A stretch of 64,000 nt of DNA from Pseudomonas avellanae BPIC 631 (GCF_000444135.1 NZ_ATDK01000219.1:1-64000); one strand, 5' to 3'. Shown: positions 19,702 through 29,426, numbered from the stretch's first letter. Program-made: numbers and translations. The notes: a model not told the origin generated them from the sequence alone.

Positions 19702-19974
19702 TTAGTTGACAGCTTCTTTGAGGGCTTTACCGGCTTTGAAACCTGGTTTTTTAGCAGCAGAGATTTCCAGCGGCTTACCGGTCTTAGGATTGCGACCGAT
19801 GCGAGCAGGACGATCAGTCACGGAGAACGTACCAAAGCCAACCAAAACAACCGAGTCGCCAGCCTTCAGAGCGCCAGTGACGGATTCGATCACTGCGTCC
19901 AGCGCACGGCCAGCAGCAGCTTTCGGGATATCAGCAGATGCAGCGATAGCATCAATCAGTTCCGACTTGTTCAC
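19702..19974 (-). CDS. hupB: DNA-binding protein HU, beta type
   Basis: A 90-residue histone-like protein that bends and compacts DNA as a dimer. The signature arm [12 protein letters not shown] with the DNA-intercalating proline is present, as is the N-terminal helical pair [20 protein letters not shown]. Translation starts at GTG with GGGGA upstream. A strong sigma-70-like promoter lies about 100 bases upstream (20075-20104), giving a leader of about 90 bases. Gene order lon-hupB-ppiD is conserved. Confidence 0.96.
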   Translation of the reverse strand: MNKSELIDAIAASADIPKAAAGRALDAVIESVTGALKAGDSVVLVGFGTFSVTDRPARIGRNPKTGKPLEISAAKKPGFKAGKALKEAVN

Positions 19975-20074
19975 TCTAAGTCCCCTTATCTCTATATTGA
20001 GTATGTTTCTAAGTTTTAGGTGTTAAGCAAAACGAGCGCTGGAAGGCTTGCTGGTGATTGCTTTGAAGAGCCGC

Positions 20075-20104
20075 TTTATAACAAGGGCTCTAAAAAGCTG
20101 TCAA
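20075..20104 (-). promoter_or_regulatory. Sigma-70-type promoter for hupB
   Basis: Minus strand reads TTGACA, an 18-base spacer, then TATAAA: six of six and five of six matches to consensus. Predicted transcription start is near 20068, about 95 bases before the GTG of hupB. Confidence 0.65.
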
Positions 20105-20120
20105 GGAAGCCCGGCCAGTC

Positions 20121-22517
20121 TTAATGCGTGCTAATTCTATCCTTAGAGTCAGATTCGCGTTTTTCTTCCTTTGCGACCAGATCAGCAGCCACGTCCGGCA
20201 ACGGCTCCGGCGCGTATTGCAGCGCAATTTGCAGGACTTCGTCAATCCATTTAACGGGCTTGATCTGCAGATCCTGCTTGATGTTGTCAGGAATCTCCTT
20301 CAAATCACGCACGTTTTCTTCCGGAATGATCACCGTCTTGATGCCACCGCGATGCGCAGCGAGCAGTTTTTCCTTCAGGCCACCAATCGCCAGAACCTGC
20401 CCGCGCAAGGTGATTTCGCCGGTCATTGCCACATCGGCACGCACCGGGATCTGTGTAAGCGCTGACACAAGAGCGGTACACATGCCCACACCGGCGCTCG
20501 GACCGTCCTTCGGCGTAGCGCCCTCAGGCATGTGGATATGCGTGTCGTGTTTCTCGTGGAAATCCGCTGGAATGCCCAGGCTACGGGCCCTGCTGCGTAC
20601 CACGGTCTGCGCGGCAGTGATCGATTCAACCATCACATCGCCCAGCGAACCGGTCTTGATCAACTGCCCTTTGCCCGAGACTACTGCGGCTTCTATGGTC
20701 AGCAATTCACCGCCCACCTGCGTCCACGCCAGACCGGTTACCTGCCCGATCTGATCCTGCTGCTCGGCCAGTCCGTAACGGAATTTACGCACTCCCAGGA
20801 AGTGCTCCAGCATCTCGGCCGTGACCTGCACGGAGAAGCGTTTTTCCATGGTGTGTTCTTTGACCGCCTTGCGACAAACCTTGGCAATCTGGCGCTCGAG
20901 CCCGCGCACGCCCGCTTCCCGGGTGTAGTAACGGATGATGTCGCGGATCGCTTCCTCGTCGAACTGGACCTCGCCTTTCTTCAAGCCGTTGGCCTGAATC
21001 TGCTTGGGCGAGAGGTATTTGACGGCGATGTTGATCTTTTCGTCTTCGGTGTAGCCCGGCAAACGAATGACTTCCATCCGGTCCAGCAAGGCTGGCGGGA
21101 TGTTCATCGAGTTCGAGGTGCAGAGGAACATCACATCCGAAAGGTCGTAGTCGACTTCAAGGTAGTGGTCGTTGAAATTGTGGTTCTGCTCGGGGTCCAG
21201 GACCTCAAGCAATGCCGAGGCCGGATCGCCACGCATGTCGCTGCCCATCTTGTCGATTTCATCGAGCAGGAACAGCGGGTTGCGAACGCCCACCTTTGTC
21301 ATCTTTTGTATCAATCTTCCTGGCATCGAACCGATATACGTCCGGCGATGACCTCGAATTTCAGCCTCGTCACGCACGCCACCCAGCGCCATACGCACAA
21401 ATTTGCGATTGGTTGCGTTGGCAATGGACTCGGCCAGGGAGGTTTTACCGACACCTGGGGGCCCGACCAGACACAGCACAGGACCACGAATTTTCTTCAC
21501 GCGCTTCTGCACAGCGAGGTATTCAAGAATGCGCTCCTTGACCTCGTCCAGACCATAATGGTCGGCGTCGAGAATCGCTTCGGCACGCGCAAGGTCCAGA
21601 CGAACTTTGCTCTGCGCCTTCCACGGCACCTGAACCAGCCAGTCGATGTAGGTGCGCACAACGGTCGCCTCAGCCGACATAGGCGACATCTGCTTGAGCT
21701 TGTTCAGCTCGGCAGTTGCCTTGGCCAGAGCGTCCTTGGGCAGGCCTGCAGCGTCGATGCGCTTTTTCAGCTCTTCGATTTCGTTGTGGCCTTCGTCGCC
21801 GTCGCCAAGTTCTTTCTGAATGGCCTTCATCTGCTCGTTCAGGTAGTACTCGCGCTGGCTGCGCTCCATTTGCTTTTTCACGCGACCGCGGATGCGCTTT
21901 TCAACCTGCAGCAGGTCAATTTCGGCATCCAGCAAGGCCAGCACGTGTTCGACACGGGCTGACAGGTCGATAATCTCGAGGATTTCCTGCTTCTGCTCGA
22001 TTTTCAGCGCCATATGCGCCGCCATGGTGTCTACCAGGCGGCCCGGCTCATCGATGCTGTTGAGCGACGAGAGGACTTCTGCGGGGACTTTCTTGCCCAG
22101 TTGCACGTACTGCTCGAATTGAGCCAGCAAGCTGCGCACAAACACTTCCGATTCACGGTCTGGGGCATCGACTTCGTCGATCAGCGCCACGTCGGCACGG
22201 TAATGGCCATCGACTTCGATGAAACGCTCTACCGAACCACGCTGCTCACCTTCAACCAGCACCTTGACGGTGCCATCCGGCAATTTGAGCAGCTGCAGTA
22301 CGGTGGCGATGGTGCCGACGCTGTACAGAGCCTTTTCGTCAGGATCGTCGTCAGCCGGGTTTCTTTGCGCGAGCAGCAGGATCTGCTTGTCGCCTGTCAT
22401 CGCCGCTTCAAGGGCTTCGATAGACTTCTCGCGCCCCACGAACAGCGGGATAACCATGTGCGGATAAACCACGACATCACGCAATGGCAAGAGAGGCAAT
22501 TCAATAGTGGTCTTCAT
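20121..22517 (-). CDS. lon: ATP-dependent protease Lon
   Basis: A 798-residue cytosolic protease that degrades misfolded and regulatory proteins. The N-terminal substrate-binding domain starts IELPLLPLRDVVVYPHMVIP. The AAA+ module has Walker A GPPGVGKTSLAE and Walker B FLLDEIDKMG. The C-terminal protease domain carries the catalytic Ser in TPKDGPSAGVGM and the catalytic Lys in the later GGLKEKLLAAHRGG region. The start has GAGG nine bases upstream. A heat-shock-type promoter is visible at 22574-22602. Confidence 0.97.
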   Translation of the reverse strand: MKTTIELPLLPLRDVVVYPHMVIPLFVGREKSIEALEAAMTGDKQILLLAQRNPADDDPDEKALYSVGTIATVLQLLKLPDGTVKVLVEGEQRGSVERFIEVDGHYRADVALIDEVDAPDRESEVFVRSLLAQFEQYVQLGKKVPAEVLSSLNSIDEPGRLVDTMAAHMALKIEQKQEILEIIDLSARVEHVLALLDAEIDLLQVEKRIRGRVKKQMERSQREYYLNEQMKAIQKELGDGDEGHNEIEELKKRIDAAGLPKDALAKATAELNKLKQMSPMSAEATVVRTYIDWLVQVPWKAQSKVRLDLARAEAILDADHYGLDEVKERILEYLAVQKRVKKIRGPVLCLVGPPGVGKTSLAESIANATNRKFVRMALGGVRDEAEIRGHRRTYIGSMPGRLIQKMTKVGVRNPLFLLDEIDKMGSDMRGDPASALLEVLDPEQNHNFNDHYLEVDYDLSDVMFLCTSNSMNIPPALLDRMEVIRLPGYTEDEKINIAVKYLSPKQIQANGLKKGEVQFDEEAIRDIIRYYTREAGVRGLERQIAKVCRKAVKEHTMEKRFSVQVTAEMLEHFLGVRKFRYGLAEQQDQIGQVTGLAWTQVGGELLTIEAAVVSGKGQLIKTGSLGDVMVESITAAQTVVRSRARSLGIPADFHEKHDTHIHMPEGATPKDGPSAGVGMCTALVSALTQIPVRADVAMTGEITLRGQVLAIGGLKEKLLAAHRGGIKTVIIPEENVRDLKEIPDNIKQDLQIKPVKWIDEVLQIALQYAPEPLPDVAADLVAKEEKRESDSKDRISTH

Positions 22518-22573
22518 GATTTCGCCTCTACGGCGGCCAGTTGGCCGGGACAGATGGAATTAGCTTGAAGCCA

Positions 22574-22602
22574 AGATGGGGGTAGCGTTCAAAAAAAACA
22601 AG
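22574..22602 (-). promoter_or_regulatory. Sigma-32 (RpoH)-type heat-shock promoter for lon
   Basis: The minus strand has CTTG (start of the -35 consensus CTTGAAA) and, 17 bases later, CCCCATCT, a full match to the -10 consensus CCCCATNT. It is about 60 bases before the lon start codon. Lon is a known RpoH regulon member in other proteobacteria. Confidence 0.6.
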
Positions 22603-22667
22603 CTCTAGAGAAGCACCACGCCAAGATCAGTTTCTTCATACAGAACGAATGGACTGGCCAAAAATGC

Positions 22668-22694
22668 AAAAGGGGGCCGAAAAGGCCCCCTTTT
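22668..22694 (-). terminator. Intrinsic terminator after clpX
   Basis: Perfect inverted repeat AAAAGGGGGCC / GGCCCCCTTTT with a short loop, 34 bases after the clpX stop on the minus strand. It separates clpX from lon, so lon has its own promoter. Confidence 0.85.
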
Positions 22695-22727
22695 GTGTCA
22701 CTTCACACGCAAACGCACCTAAGTGCT

Positions 22728-24011
22728 TTACGCGTCAGGAGCAACCTTGGCGGGCGGCTCGCTGTTTTCGTAGATCAGCAACGGTTTGGACGTGCCATCG
22801 ATCACGCTCTCGTCGATCACCACCTTGCTCACGTCGCTTTGCGACGGGATCTCGTACATGGTGTCGAGCAGCACGCCTTCGAGGATGGAGCGCAGGCCAC
22901 GGGCACCGGTCTTGCGCTCCAGCGCACGACGGGCAACCGATTTCAGCGCATCGGTGCGGAACTCGAGGTCCACACCTTCCATTTCGAACAGCTTGGCATA
23001 CTGCTTGGTCAGAGCGTTTTTCGGCTCGGTGAGGATCTGAATCAAAGCAACCTCATCCAGCTCGTCCAGCGTTGCAAGCACCGGCAGACGACCGACGAAT
23101 TCCGGGATCAGACCGAACTTGACCAGATCGTCAGGCTCGACTTCACGCAGGGACTCGCCCACCTTCTTGCCCTCCTCCTTGCTGCGAACTTCAGCGTTGA
23201 AGCCGATGCCGCCACGGGTGGAACGGTTCTGAATGACCTTTTCCAGGCCCGAGAAGGCGCCACCGCATATAAAGAGGATGTTGCGCGTGTCCACCTGCAG
23301 GAATTCCTGCTGCGGATGCTTGCGACCACCTTGAGGCGGAACGGAAGCCACAGTGCCCTCGATCAGCTTCAGCAAGGCTTGTTGCACGCCCTCACCGGAA
23401 ACGTCACGAGTGATCGAAGGGTTGTCGGATTTGCGCGAAATCTTGTCGATTTCATCGATGTAGACAATACCCATCTGGGCCTTCTCGACATCGTAATCAC
23501 ATTTCTGCAACAGCTTCTGGATAATGTTTTCGACGTCCTCACCCACGTAACCGGCTTCGGTCAGGGTGGTGGCGTCGGCAATGGTAAACGGCACATTAAG
23601 CAGGCGGGCCAGTGTTTCAGCCAGCAGCGTCTTGCCGGAGCCCGTAGGGCCGATCAGCAGGATGTTGCTCTTGCCCAACTCGACATCGTCGTTCTTCTTG
23701 TCACGCTGATTCAGACGCTTGTAGTGGTTGTACACCGCTACTGCGAGAACCTTTTTGGCACGTTCCTGACCGATTACATACTGGTCAAGGATGCCGCTGA
23801 TTTCTTTAGGCGAAGGCAATTTATGCGCGCTGCTTTCTGCCTGTGCTTCCTGCACCTCCTCGCGGATGATGTCATTGCACAGGTCGACGCACTCGTCGCA
23901 GATAAAGACCGAGGGGCCGGCAATCAATTTGCGCACTTCATGCTGGCTTTTGCCACAGAAGGAGCAATAGAGCAATTTGCCGTTGTCCTCGCCGTTGCGG
24001 GTGTCAGTCAT
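22728..24011 (-). CDS. clpX: ATP-dependent Clp protease ATP-binding subunit ClpX
   Basis: A 427-residue AAA+ unfoldase that feeds substrates to ClpP. The N-terminal zinc-binding domain has two CxxC pairs ([11 protein letters not shown] and ICDECVDLC). The AAA+ module shows Walker [13 protein letters not shown], the substrate-gripping pore loop GYVGEDV and Walker [11 protein letters not shown], with sensor region further on. Length matches family members. It lies downstream of clpP on the same strand with a gap of about 106 bases. Confidence 0.97.
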   Translation of the reverse strand: MTDTRNGEDNGKLLYCSFCGKSQHEVRKLIAGPSVFICDECVDLCNDIIREEVQEAQAESSAHKLPSPKEISGILDQYVIGQERAKKVLAVAVYNHYKRLNQRDKKNDDVELGKSNILLIGPTGSGKTLLAETLARLLNVPFTIADATTLTEAGYVGEDVENIIQKLLQKCDYDVEKAQMGIVYIDEIDKISRKSDNPSITRDVSGEGVQQALLKLIEGTVASVPPQGGRKHPQQEFLQVDTRNILFICGGAFSGLEKVIQNRSTRGGIGFNAEVRSKEEGKKVGESLREVEPDDLVKFGLIPEFVGRLPVLATLDELDEVALIQILTEPKNALTKQYAKLFEMEGVDLEFRTDALKSVARRALERKTGARGLRSILEGVLLDTMYEIPSQSDVSKVVIDESVIDGTSKPLLIYENSEPPAKVAPDA

Positions 24012-24117
24012 TCGATCGATCCAATCCGGTAGGCTTGCAACACAAGATGAAGGCTATTGCGGGCTTTTTCAAGTCCGCAGGCGGTCGGTTGTGCCGACCC
24101 CCTACATTTTGAGTCGC

Positions 24118-24759
24118 TTAGGCAGGCATTTGACGCTTGTTGATCACGGAGTCGATCAGGCCGTATTCCGCCGCACGCTCTGCGCTCATGAAGTTGTCAC
24201 GCTCGGTATCACGCTCGATGGTTTCGAGGCTCTGACCGGTGTGATGCGCCAGCAACGAGTTCAGGCGATGACGAATGTGCAGGATTTCCTTGGCATGGAT
24301 GTCGATGTCCGACGCCTGACCCTGGAAACCGCCCAACGGCTGGTGAATCATCATCCGCGAGTTGGGCAGGCAGTGACGCTTGCCCTCTGCGCCGCCAGCC
24401 AGCAGGAATGCACCCATGCTGCACGCCTGACCGATACAGATGGTCGAAACGTCCGGCTTGATGAACTGCATGGTGTCGTAGATCGACATGCCTGCAGTGA
24501 CCGAACCGCCCGGTGAGTTTATGTAGAGATGGATATCCTTGTCCGGGTTTTCCGCTTCAAGGAAAAGCAGTTGCGCTGCGATAAGGTTGGCCATGTAGTC
24601 CTCTACCGGACCAACCATAAAGATGACTCGCTCCTTGAGAAGGCGCGAATAGATGTCATAGGCGCGTTCGCCACGGGCGGACTGCTCGATAACCATCGGG
24701 ACCAGGCCGCCAGCGGCCTGGATGTCAGAGTTCTGCTGAATATAAGAATTGCGGGACAT
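24118..24759 (-). CDS. clpP: ATP-dependent Clp protease proteolytic subunit ClpP
   Basis: A 213-residue serine protease that forms the tetradecameric barrel. The catalytic triad is Ser114 in [13 protein letters not shown], His139 in [10 protein letters not shown] and Asp188 in [11 protein letters not shown]. The N terminus MSRNSYIQQ is the usual Pseudomonas start and includes a short propeptide; an in-frame ATG at 24768 would add three residues and has GGGAG only three bases before it. It lies between tig and clpX, the conserved proteostasis order. Confidence 0.97.
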
Positions 24760-24799
24760 GTCCTGCATTCACTCCCAAATAGTCGAGTCTTGAATACGC

Positions 24800-24825
24800 A
24801 CAAGCCAGCGCGAAGGCTGGCTTGT
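24800..24825. repeat. Ten-bp inverted repeat in the tig-clpP gap
   Basis: ACAAGCCAGC and GCTGGCTTGT flank a six-base loop. There is no T-run on the minus strand, so it is not a standard terminator; it may stabilise the tig transcript end or partially attenuate read-through into clpP. Confidence 0.6.
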
Positions 24826-24850
24826 GGGTGTTTTCGCACGAAAAAGAGAA

Positions 24851-26161
24851 TCAGTCGGCTTTTGCAGCTTCCACCGGCTTGACAGCTTCTTCGTAGGAGA
24901 CCGATTTGTCGGTCACGCTAGCTTTCTGCAAAACAGTATCTACAACTTGCTCTTCAAGCACAACAGAACGTACCTCGTTCATTTGCTGCTCGTTCTTGTA
25001 GTACCAGGCAACAACCTGTTCAGGTTCCTGATAGGCGGACGCCATTTCCTGGATCATTTCACGAACGCGAGCATCGTCAGGCTTCAGGTCGAACTGCTTG
25101 ACCACCTCGGCAACGATCAGACCCAGCTCTACGCGACGCTTGGCCTGCTCTTCAAACAGCTCTGCAGGCAGCTGGTCTGGCTTGATGTTGCCGCCGAACT
25201 GCTGAACAGCCTGGACGCGCAGACGGTTGACTTCGTTTTCCAGCAGCGCTTTAGGCACTTCGATCGAGTTGGCGGCCAGCAGACCGTCCATGACCTGATT
25301 CTTGACCTTGGACTTGATCGCCTGACGCAGCTCGCGCTCCATGTTCTTGCGAACTTCGGTGCGGAAGCCTTCGATACCGGTTTCTTTGATGCCGAACTGC
25401 TTGAAGAACTCTTCGTTCAGCTCAGGCAGCTTTGGCTCGGAAACGGTGTTGACGGTGACAGTGAACTCGGCAGCCTTGCCGGCCAGGTCGAGGTTCTGAT
25501 AGTCCTCGGGGAAGGTCACGTTCAGAACGCGCTCTTCACCGGCCTTGGCGCCAACCAGACCGTCTTCGAAACCAGGGATCATGCGGCCGGAACCCAGAAC
25601 CAGCTGGGTGGCGGTGGCGGAACCGCCAGCGAATACTTCGCCGTCGACCTTGCCCACGAAATCGATGTTCAACTGGTCTTCGTTCTGGGCGGCACGGTCG
25701 GCCACTTCGAAGCGAACGTTCTGCTTGCGAAGCACTTCCAGCATGTTGTCCAGATCGCTGTCAGCGACGTCGGCGGACAGACGCTCTACGGCGATGGTGT
25801 CGAAACCGGCAACGGTGAATTCCGGGAATACTTCGAAAGTAGCCACGTATTCCAGATCTTTGCCTTTTTCGAACGATTTTGGCTCTACAGCAGGAGCGCC
25901 CGCCGGGTTCAGCTTTTGCTCGACGACAGCTTCGTAGAACGTAGCCTGAATCAGATCGCCCAGTGCTTCCTGGCGCGCGCCGTCTTCGTAACGCTGACGA
26001 ATCACGCTCATCGGCACCTTGCCAGGGCGGAAGCCCGGGATCTTGGCTTTACGTGCAGTCTGCTGCAGACGCTTGTTGACTTCAGTCTCGATGCGTTCGG
26101 CAGGCACGCCAATGGTCATGCGGCGCTCAAGAGCGGAAGTATTTTCAACAGAAACTTGCAT
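24851..26161 (-). CDS. tig: Trigger factor, ribosome-associated chaperone
   Basis: A 436-residue prolyl isomerase/chaperone that binds at the ribosomal exit tunnel. The ribosome-docking loop [11 protein letters not shown] is present, the FKBP-type domain follows ([20 protein letters not shown]), and the C-terminal helical arms occupy the rest. The start at 26161 has GAGGA seven bases upstream. A sigma-70-type promoter is found 60-90 bases upstream. It heads the tig-clpP-clpX block. Confidence 0.97.
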   Translation of the reverse strand: MQVSVENTSALERRMTIGVPAERIETEVNKRLQQTARKAKIPGFRPGKVPMSVIRQRYEDGARQEALGDLIQATFYEAVVEQKLNPAGAPAVEPKSFEKGKDLEYVATFEVFPEFTVAGFDTIAVERLSADVADSDLDNMLEVLRKQNVRFEVADRAAQNEDQLNIDFVGKVDGEVFAGGSATATQLVLGSGRMIPGFEDGLVGAKAGEERVLNVTFPEDYQNLDLAGKAAEFTVTVNTVSEPKLPELNEEFFKQFGIKETGIEGFRTEVRKNMERELRQAIKSKVKNQVMDGLLAANSIEVPKALLENEVNRLRVQAVQQFGGNIKPDQLPAELFEEQAKRRVELGLIVAEVVKQFDLKPDDARVREMIQEMASAYQEPEQVVAWYYKNEQQMNEVRSVVLEEQVVDTVLQKASVTDKSVSYEEAVKPVEAAKAD

Positions 26162-26222
26162 GGATATTCCTCGTTGCACAGACGTTAGCCGGCCGTTTCC
26201 GACCCCAGAATCAAGGGCATGC

Positions 26223-26251
26223 ATTCTAGTGGGTCAAACTCAAGAAGTCAC
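26223..26251 (-). promoter_or_regulatory. Sigma-70-type promoter for tig
   Basis: Minus strand GTGACT, 17-base spacer, TAGAAT. The predicted start is about 55 bases upstream of the tig ATG. Confidence 0.45.
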
Positions 26252-27285
26252 CCTACTGAAAAAGGGTGGATTTATAGGACGAAAGCGGAGCGCTGCAGCG
26301 CAAGGAAGAAAAAAGCCTCACACCCTCGGCGACGCGTCTGGCACGGCCTCTATATAAAGAAGCATCAGCGCCGGAGACGACCGACTCCATCCACGTAGCA
26401 CGCCCCACTCGACCGACGGCGGCAAGCCACCGGACCCGCGAGGCGGTAAAGCGAATACGCTGAAACAAAAAAACCGCTTCACGCGGCTTGCAGCGACCCG
26501 GGCTTTCGCTTGAATCACTTCTGCTCTGGCGAACGGAGAGCGCACAAAGAAATCTCCGCACACCTGCCATGCAAGGCTTCAACCTCGAAGCCTGATGAAT
26601 CAACGCACATTTTGCGCTGCTGATTCCATAGCGCCGGGCTGCTTGCAGCCTTATTCAATCCGGCGCGCATCGTACACAACGCAACCCACGCGCGCCACCC
26701 ATTGCAAGCAATTGACGCGCCTGACAATTTTACTCTCGGATAAGTCCTACAACTTGTCACCCACCAGAGGCAAAAGCTGGCGTACGCTCAAACACCTTGC
26801 GGTAGCAGCCACACTGCGCGCCACGGAAAGGCATTGCAACTTACCGAGGCAGCGCTTCTGACCTGCAACTCTGCACGACGCCATGATTAAAAAAGATTAA
26901 TGACTGAAGAAGCAAACACCACAGCGACACACTCGGCACGACCGCAATCATGCGGACCTGCCAACGCCAGACCATGACGCCTCACCTTAAAACAGACACA
27001 ACGCCGAAAACCGACCATCTTCCGCGTGACCATACCGGCCTCCGGCACCCGCCAACCTTGCGGCACAGCAAGGCCTGACGAGAGCCGGCACCCCCGCCGC
27101 ACCCTTGTACTGCTTAGCCATCCGCTACATAATCCGACCACTGATTTCACCGCTGCCGGCAACAATAATGAAGCCTGCGCCACGAATGAACTGCACTGTT
27201 TTCGCACCACGCCAGCAGCATCGCCCGAGCTCTTACACGCCAAGAAATCAATGCCCTTAAACATTGAAACCCGTCAGGAAAAACC
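26252..27285. other. One-kilobase stretch without a convincing gene
   Basis: Short open frames exist on both strands (for example 26253-26603 and 26595-26861), but none has a ribosome site, signal sequence or protein-like composition that I trust. The segment lies between tig and the first lipoprotein gene. Many short GC-rich and AC-rich tracts are seen, with no terminator and no tRNA. It could be a decayed region or hold a small RNA that cannot be recognised by eye. Confidence 0.5.
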
Positions 27286-27777
27286 ATGTACAAGATGATT
27301 GCTGCACTTACTTTTCTCGCCATCACTTCAGCAACACTGACGGGGTGCAACGACAAAGAGGGGAGCACGGAAAACGCAGCAGCCACTAAAACCACTTATT
27401 ATTCTTCCGACAAATGCAACATTGACTCAATTGCCGGAAAGATCAGCCCGGGGACAGGAGCAAGCATTTACGTACCGCGGGGCGTCGCAGTGTTCAACGG
27501 CTGGGTGATCGACACTGCGAATCAGGACGCTCCGAAAGAAATCAGACTTCGCCTGACCGGCTACAAAGGGAAGCCTACTACGTTCAAGGACCCCGCCATC
27601 GTTGATCGCATTGACCTGGTGAAGACGTACAACAACGAAAAACTCCTGAAGTCAGGTTTTTCGTTCACCGCAGATTTATCGTCAATGGAATCCGGCGGCT
27701 ACAACGTAGTGCTCGAGATCCCCGGAGCGAACTCGTCTCTTCTGTGTCAGGCCAAGGTGCTGCTTGTTATCGAATAG
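27286..27777 (+). CDS. Hypothetical lipoprotein, 163 aa
   Basis: An exported lipoprotein with a short signal peptide and lipobox TLTGC, Cys21 being the acylation site. After a Ser/Asn/Ala-rich linker comes a compact domain of about 120 residues with two cysteines (in DKCNIDS and LLCQAKV) near its ends, which could form a disulfide. The order of strands around VFNGWVIDTANQ and SGGYNVVLEIPG suggests a beta-sandwich. The family is not recognised. Codon use looks less GC-rich than in the core genes. It ends convergently with the next lipoprotein gene across a shared terminator. Confidence 0.7.
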   Translation: MYKMIAALTFLAITSATLTGCNDKEGSTENAAATKTTYYSSDKCNIDSIAGKISPGTGASIYVPRGVAVFNGWVIDTANQDAPKEIRLRLTGYKGKPTTFKDPAIVDRIDLVKTYNNEKLLKSGFSFTADLSSMESGGYNVVLEIPGANSSLLCQAKVLLVIE

Positions 27778-27841
27778 CCAGAAAGCCTGACGGCGAGACT
27801 GAGCCTCGACAATCTGTTAGCTCTCTTTTCCACTTCAACGC

Positions 27842-27867
27842 AAAAGCCCCGGCCGCTGGGGCTTTTT
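27842..27867. terminator. Bidirectional terminator between the two lipoprotein genes
   Basis: Inverted repeat AAAAGCCCC / GGGGCTTTT flanked by T and A runs, between convergent genes at 27286-27777 and 27913-28557. Confidence 0.85.
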
Positions 27868-27912
27868 GGTTTCTGACAGATGCAAAAACCACCCAATGAC
27901 GGGCGGTGCTGG

Positions 27913-28557
27913 TCAGTTCTTGCAGACCACCTGCGGAGGTGCCGCAGGTGTCAGCTTTTGGGGAATCACGATTGAAGTTCCGGGCAGAGACACGAGCTCG
28001 ATGACTCCAAACATGCAATGAAGCGCTTGCTCACCATCGTTGCTTGATCTGCTACGTACCCCTACTAAAGCCTCGTAGTCCTTCCCTGGTTCCAGCTTGT
28101 AAACGACCGCTTGGCCAACACAGGACAAGTAAGTGCTGCCATTGCCACCAATCGTCGCGCCCAGGGTTGCAATTTGAAAAGGGAGATCAGTCCTGACGCG
28201 ATACTCGGTCACAACCTCTTTATAGACACCTTCACCCATCCGGGTGGCCGGGACGTATTCAGTAAGCGTGGGGGCAACTCGCTTCGGCATGCCAACGCTT
28301 GCCGATGTCAGGGGGTACTGCGGATAGTTGATATTTACCGTGCCGTCTCGCCCGAAACGTCCAGCATCAGCCATCTTATGGCGGGTAGCAGGGGCACAAC
28401 TACCCGTAATGCTATCGCCATACACACTGGAGTTCGTGATAACGCGAACACGTGCCAAGTCTCCTGACTGAGCAGGCTCTTCGTAGGGTACTGAAGGTAT
28501 TCCGGAGCAACCAGTAAGCGCTACAGCAAAAAAAGTTACGAAAGTGACAGCCCGCAT
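27913..28557 (-). CDS. Hypothetical lipoprotein, 214 aa
   Basis: A lipoprotein with signal peptide MRAVTFVTFFAVALTGC and Cys17 as the lipidation site. The mature part begins with a segment ARVRVITNSSVYGD that resembles the N-terminal strand seen in many small Pseudomonas lipoproteins of unknown role. Four further cysteines (GSCAP, LSCVG, LHCMF and VVCKN) may form two disulfides in the periplasm. It is convergent with the upstream lipoprotein gene and adjacent to the tRNA cluster. No function is proposed. Confidence 0.7.
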   Translation of the reverse strand: MRAVTFVTFFAVALTGCSGIPSVPYEEPAQSGDLARVRVITNSSVYGDSITGSCAPATRHKMADAGRFGRDGTVNINYPQYPLTSASVGMPKRVAPTLTEYVPATRMGEGVYKEVVTEYRVRTDLPFQIATLGATIGGNGSTYLSCVGQAVVYKLEPGKDYEALVGVRSRSSNDGEQALHCMFGVIELVSLPGTSIVIPQKLTPAAPPQVVCKN

Positions 28558-28877
28558 TACGATGTCCTTATTGACTCGCCAACCAGAAAACCGACGCGAT
28601 GGCCGGTTTTTTTGCCCCCTTTCCTACGCATGCACAAAGGGAGTAATGGCTAAATGACGTCTTGATGACCCACTACTGCCAAGCAGCTGCCGCATTCATT
28701 AGTCTCTCGCGAACACCCCGCCCCAGCGCTCCTGCCTTTGTCAGTGCGTTTCGATTGCCAGACGGCAGGTCAGTGAAAGGGAAGCATGGGTACATCGCCA
28801 GCAAGCCAATTCAGGATGTACTTATTAACGTACTTAAAAAATCCAGACACCGGTGAATACTCATGAAACTCAACACA
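28558..28877. other. Intergenic stretch between lipoprotein gene and tRNA cluster
   Basis: Contains a small hairpin with T-run near 28588-28610 (AACCG / CGGTT followed by seven T) pointing right. A 64-codon frame at 28662-28856 has no ribosome site or recognisable motif. No gene is called. Confidence 0.5.
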
Positions 28878-28903
28878 ACAAAAAGCCCGCACTTGGCGGG
28901 CTT
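28878..28903 (-). terminator. Terminator of the tRNA operon
   Basis: On the minus strand GAAGCCCGCC, loop, GCGGGCTTTTTGTTG: a strong stem with T-run, about 45 bases beyond the 3' end of tRNA-Leu. Confidence 0.85.
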
Positions 28904-28948
28904 CTCTTGGCTTTCGCGGCCTTCAGTGGAACCCGGCGAAAGTACATC

Positions 28949-29033
28949 TGGTGCGGACGGAGAGACTCGAACTCTCACACCTTGCGGCGCTGGAACCTAA
29001 ATCCAGTGTGTCTACCAATTCCACCACATCCGC
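28949..29033 (-). tRNA. tRNA-Leu (anticodon UAG)
   Basis: Eighty-five bases including encoded CCA. Acceptor GCGGATG pairs with the 3' strand, the anticodon loop is TTTAGGT giving UAG, and the long variable arm expected of a class II tRNA is present. The T arm contains GTTCGAGTC. Confidence 0.95.
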
Positions 29034-29054
29034 ATTTCAGACTTTTAAAGCAAA

Positions 29055-29079
29055 GGCGCCAGATTATGAATCTGGCGCC
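29055..29079 (-). terminator. Strong hairpin between tRNA-His and tRNA-Leu
   Basis: Perfect ten-bp stem GGCGCCAGAT / ATCTGGCGCC with a five-base loop, followed on the minus strand by TTTGCTTT. It looks like an internal terminator or a processing signal inside the tRNA cluster. Confidence 0.6.
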
Positions 29080-29089
29080 CTTCTTAATA

Positions 29090-29165
29090 TGGGGTGGACG
29101 ATGGGGTTCGAACCCACGACCGCAGGAGTCACAATCCTGTGCTCTACCAACTGAGCTACGCCCAC
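29090..29165 (-). tRNA. tRNA-His (anticodon GUG)
   Basis: Seventy-six bases with encoded CCA. Acceptor GTGGGCG / CGTCCAC, D arm TAGCTCAGTTGGTAGA, anticodon loop TTGTGAC (GUG), T arm with GGTTCGAAC. The base before the 5' end is G and the discriminator is C, as required for the extra G-1 of tRNA-His. Confidence 0.96.
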
Positions 29166-29216
29166 CATATTGCATGTGACGGTGCATCTTACTTGCTGTG
29201 CCAAAGCTGCCTTTAA

Positions 29217-29293
29217 TGGCGCACCCGGCAGGACTCGAACCTGCGACCATCCGCTTAGAAGGCGGATGCTCTATCCAGCTGAGCTACGGGCAC
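29217..29293 (-). tRNA. tRNA-Arg (anticodon UCU)
   Basis: Seventy-seven bases with encoded CCA. Acceptor GTGCCCG, D arm TAGCTCAGCTGGATAGA, anticodon loop CTTCTAA (UCU, reading AGA), T arm with GGTTCGAGTC. It is the first gene of the minus-strand tRNA cluster. Confidence 0.96.
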
Positions 29294-29426
29294 TTATATA
29301 ATTTGTATTCTTGCGATAACAAACTAAAGGGCTTTCAATCACACCGAGCTGATTTGCAACTCTGCCTGACCTAATCAACCAGTGCTAGCTTAACCAGTGC
29401 TGGGCTCTGCCCGGCAAGTGCGACGA

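Noticed and set aside
20532..21962. A 476-codon frame opposite lon
   Set aside because: Shadow of lon.
24824..26188. A 454-codon frame opposite tig
   Set aside because: Shadow of trigger factor.
26253..26861. Several overlapping 80-116-codon frames in the tig upstream region
   Set aside because: Both strands are open by chance; amino-acid composition is implausible and starts are unsupported.
28662..28856. A 64-codon frame before the tRNA cluster
   Set aside because: No ribosome site, no motif; its tail (KPIQDVLINVLKKS) looked briefly like an integrase end but nothing else supports that.
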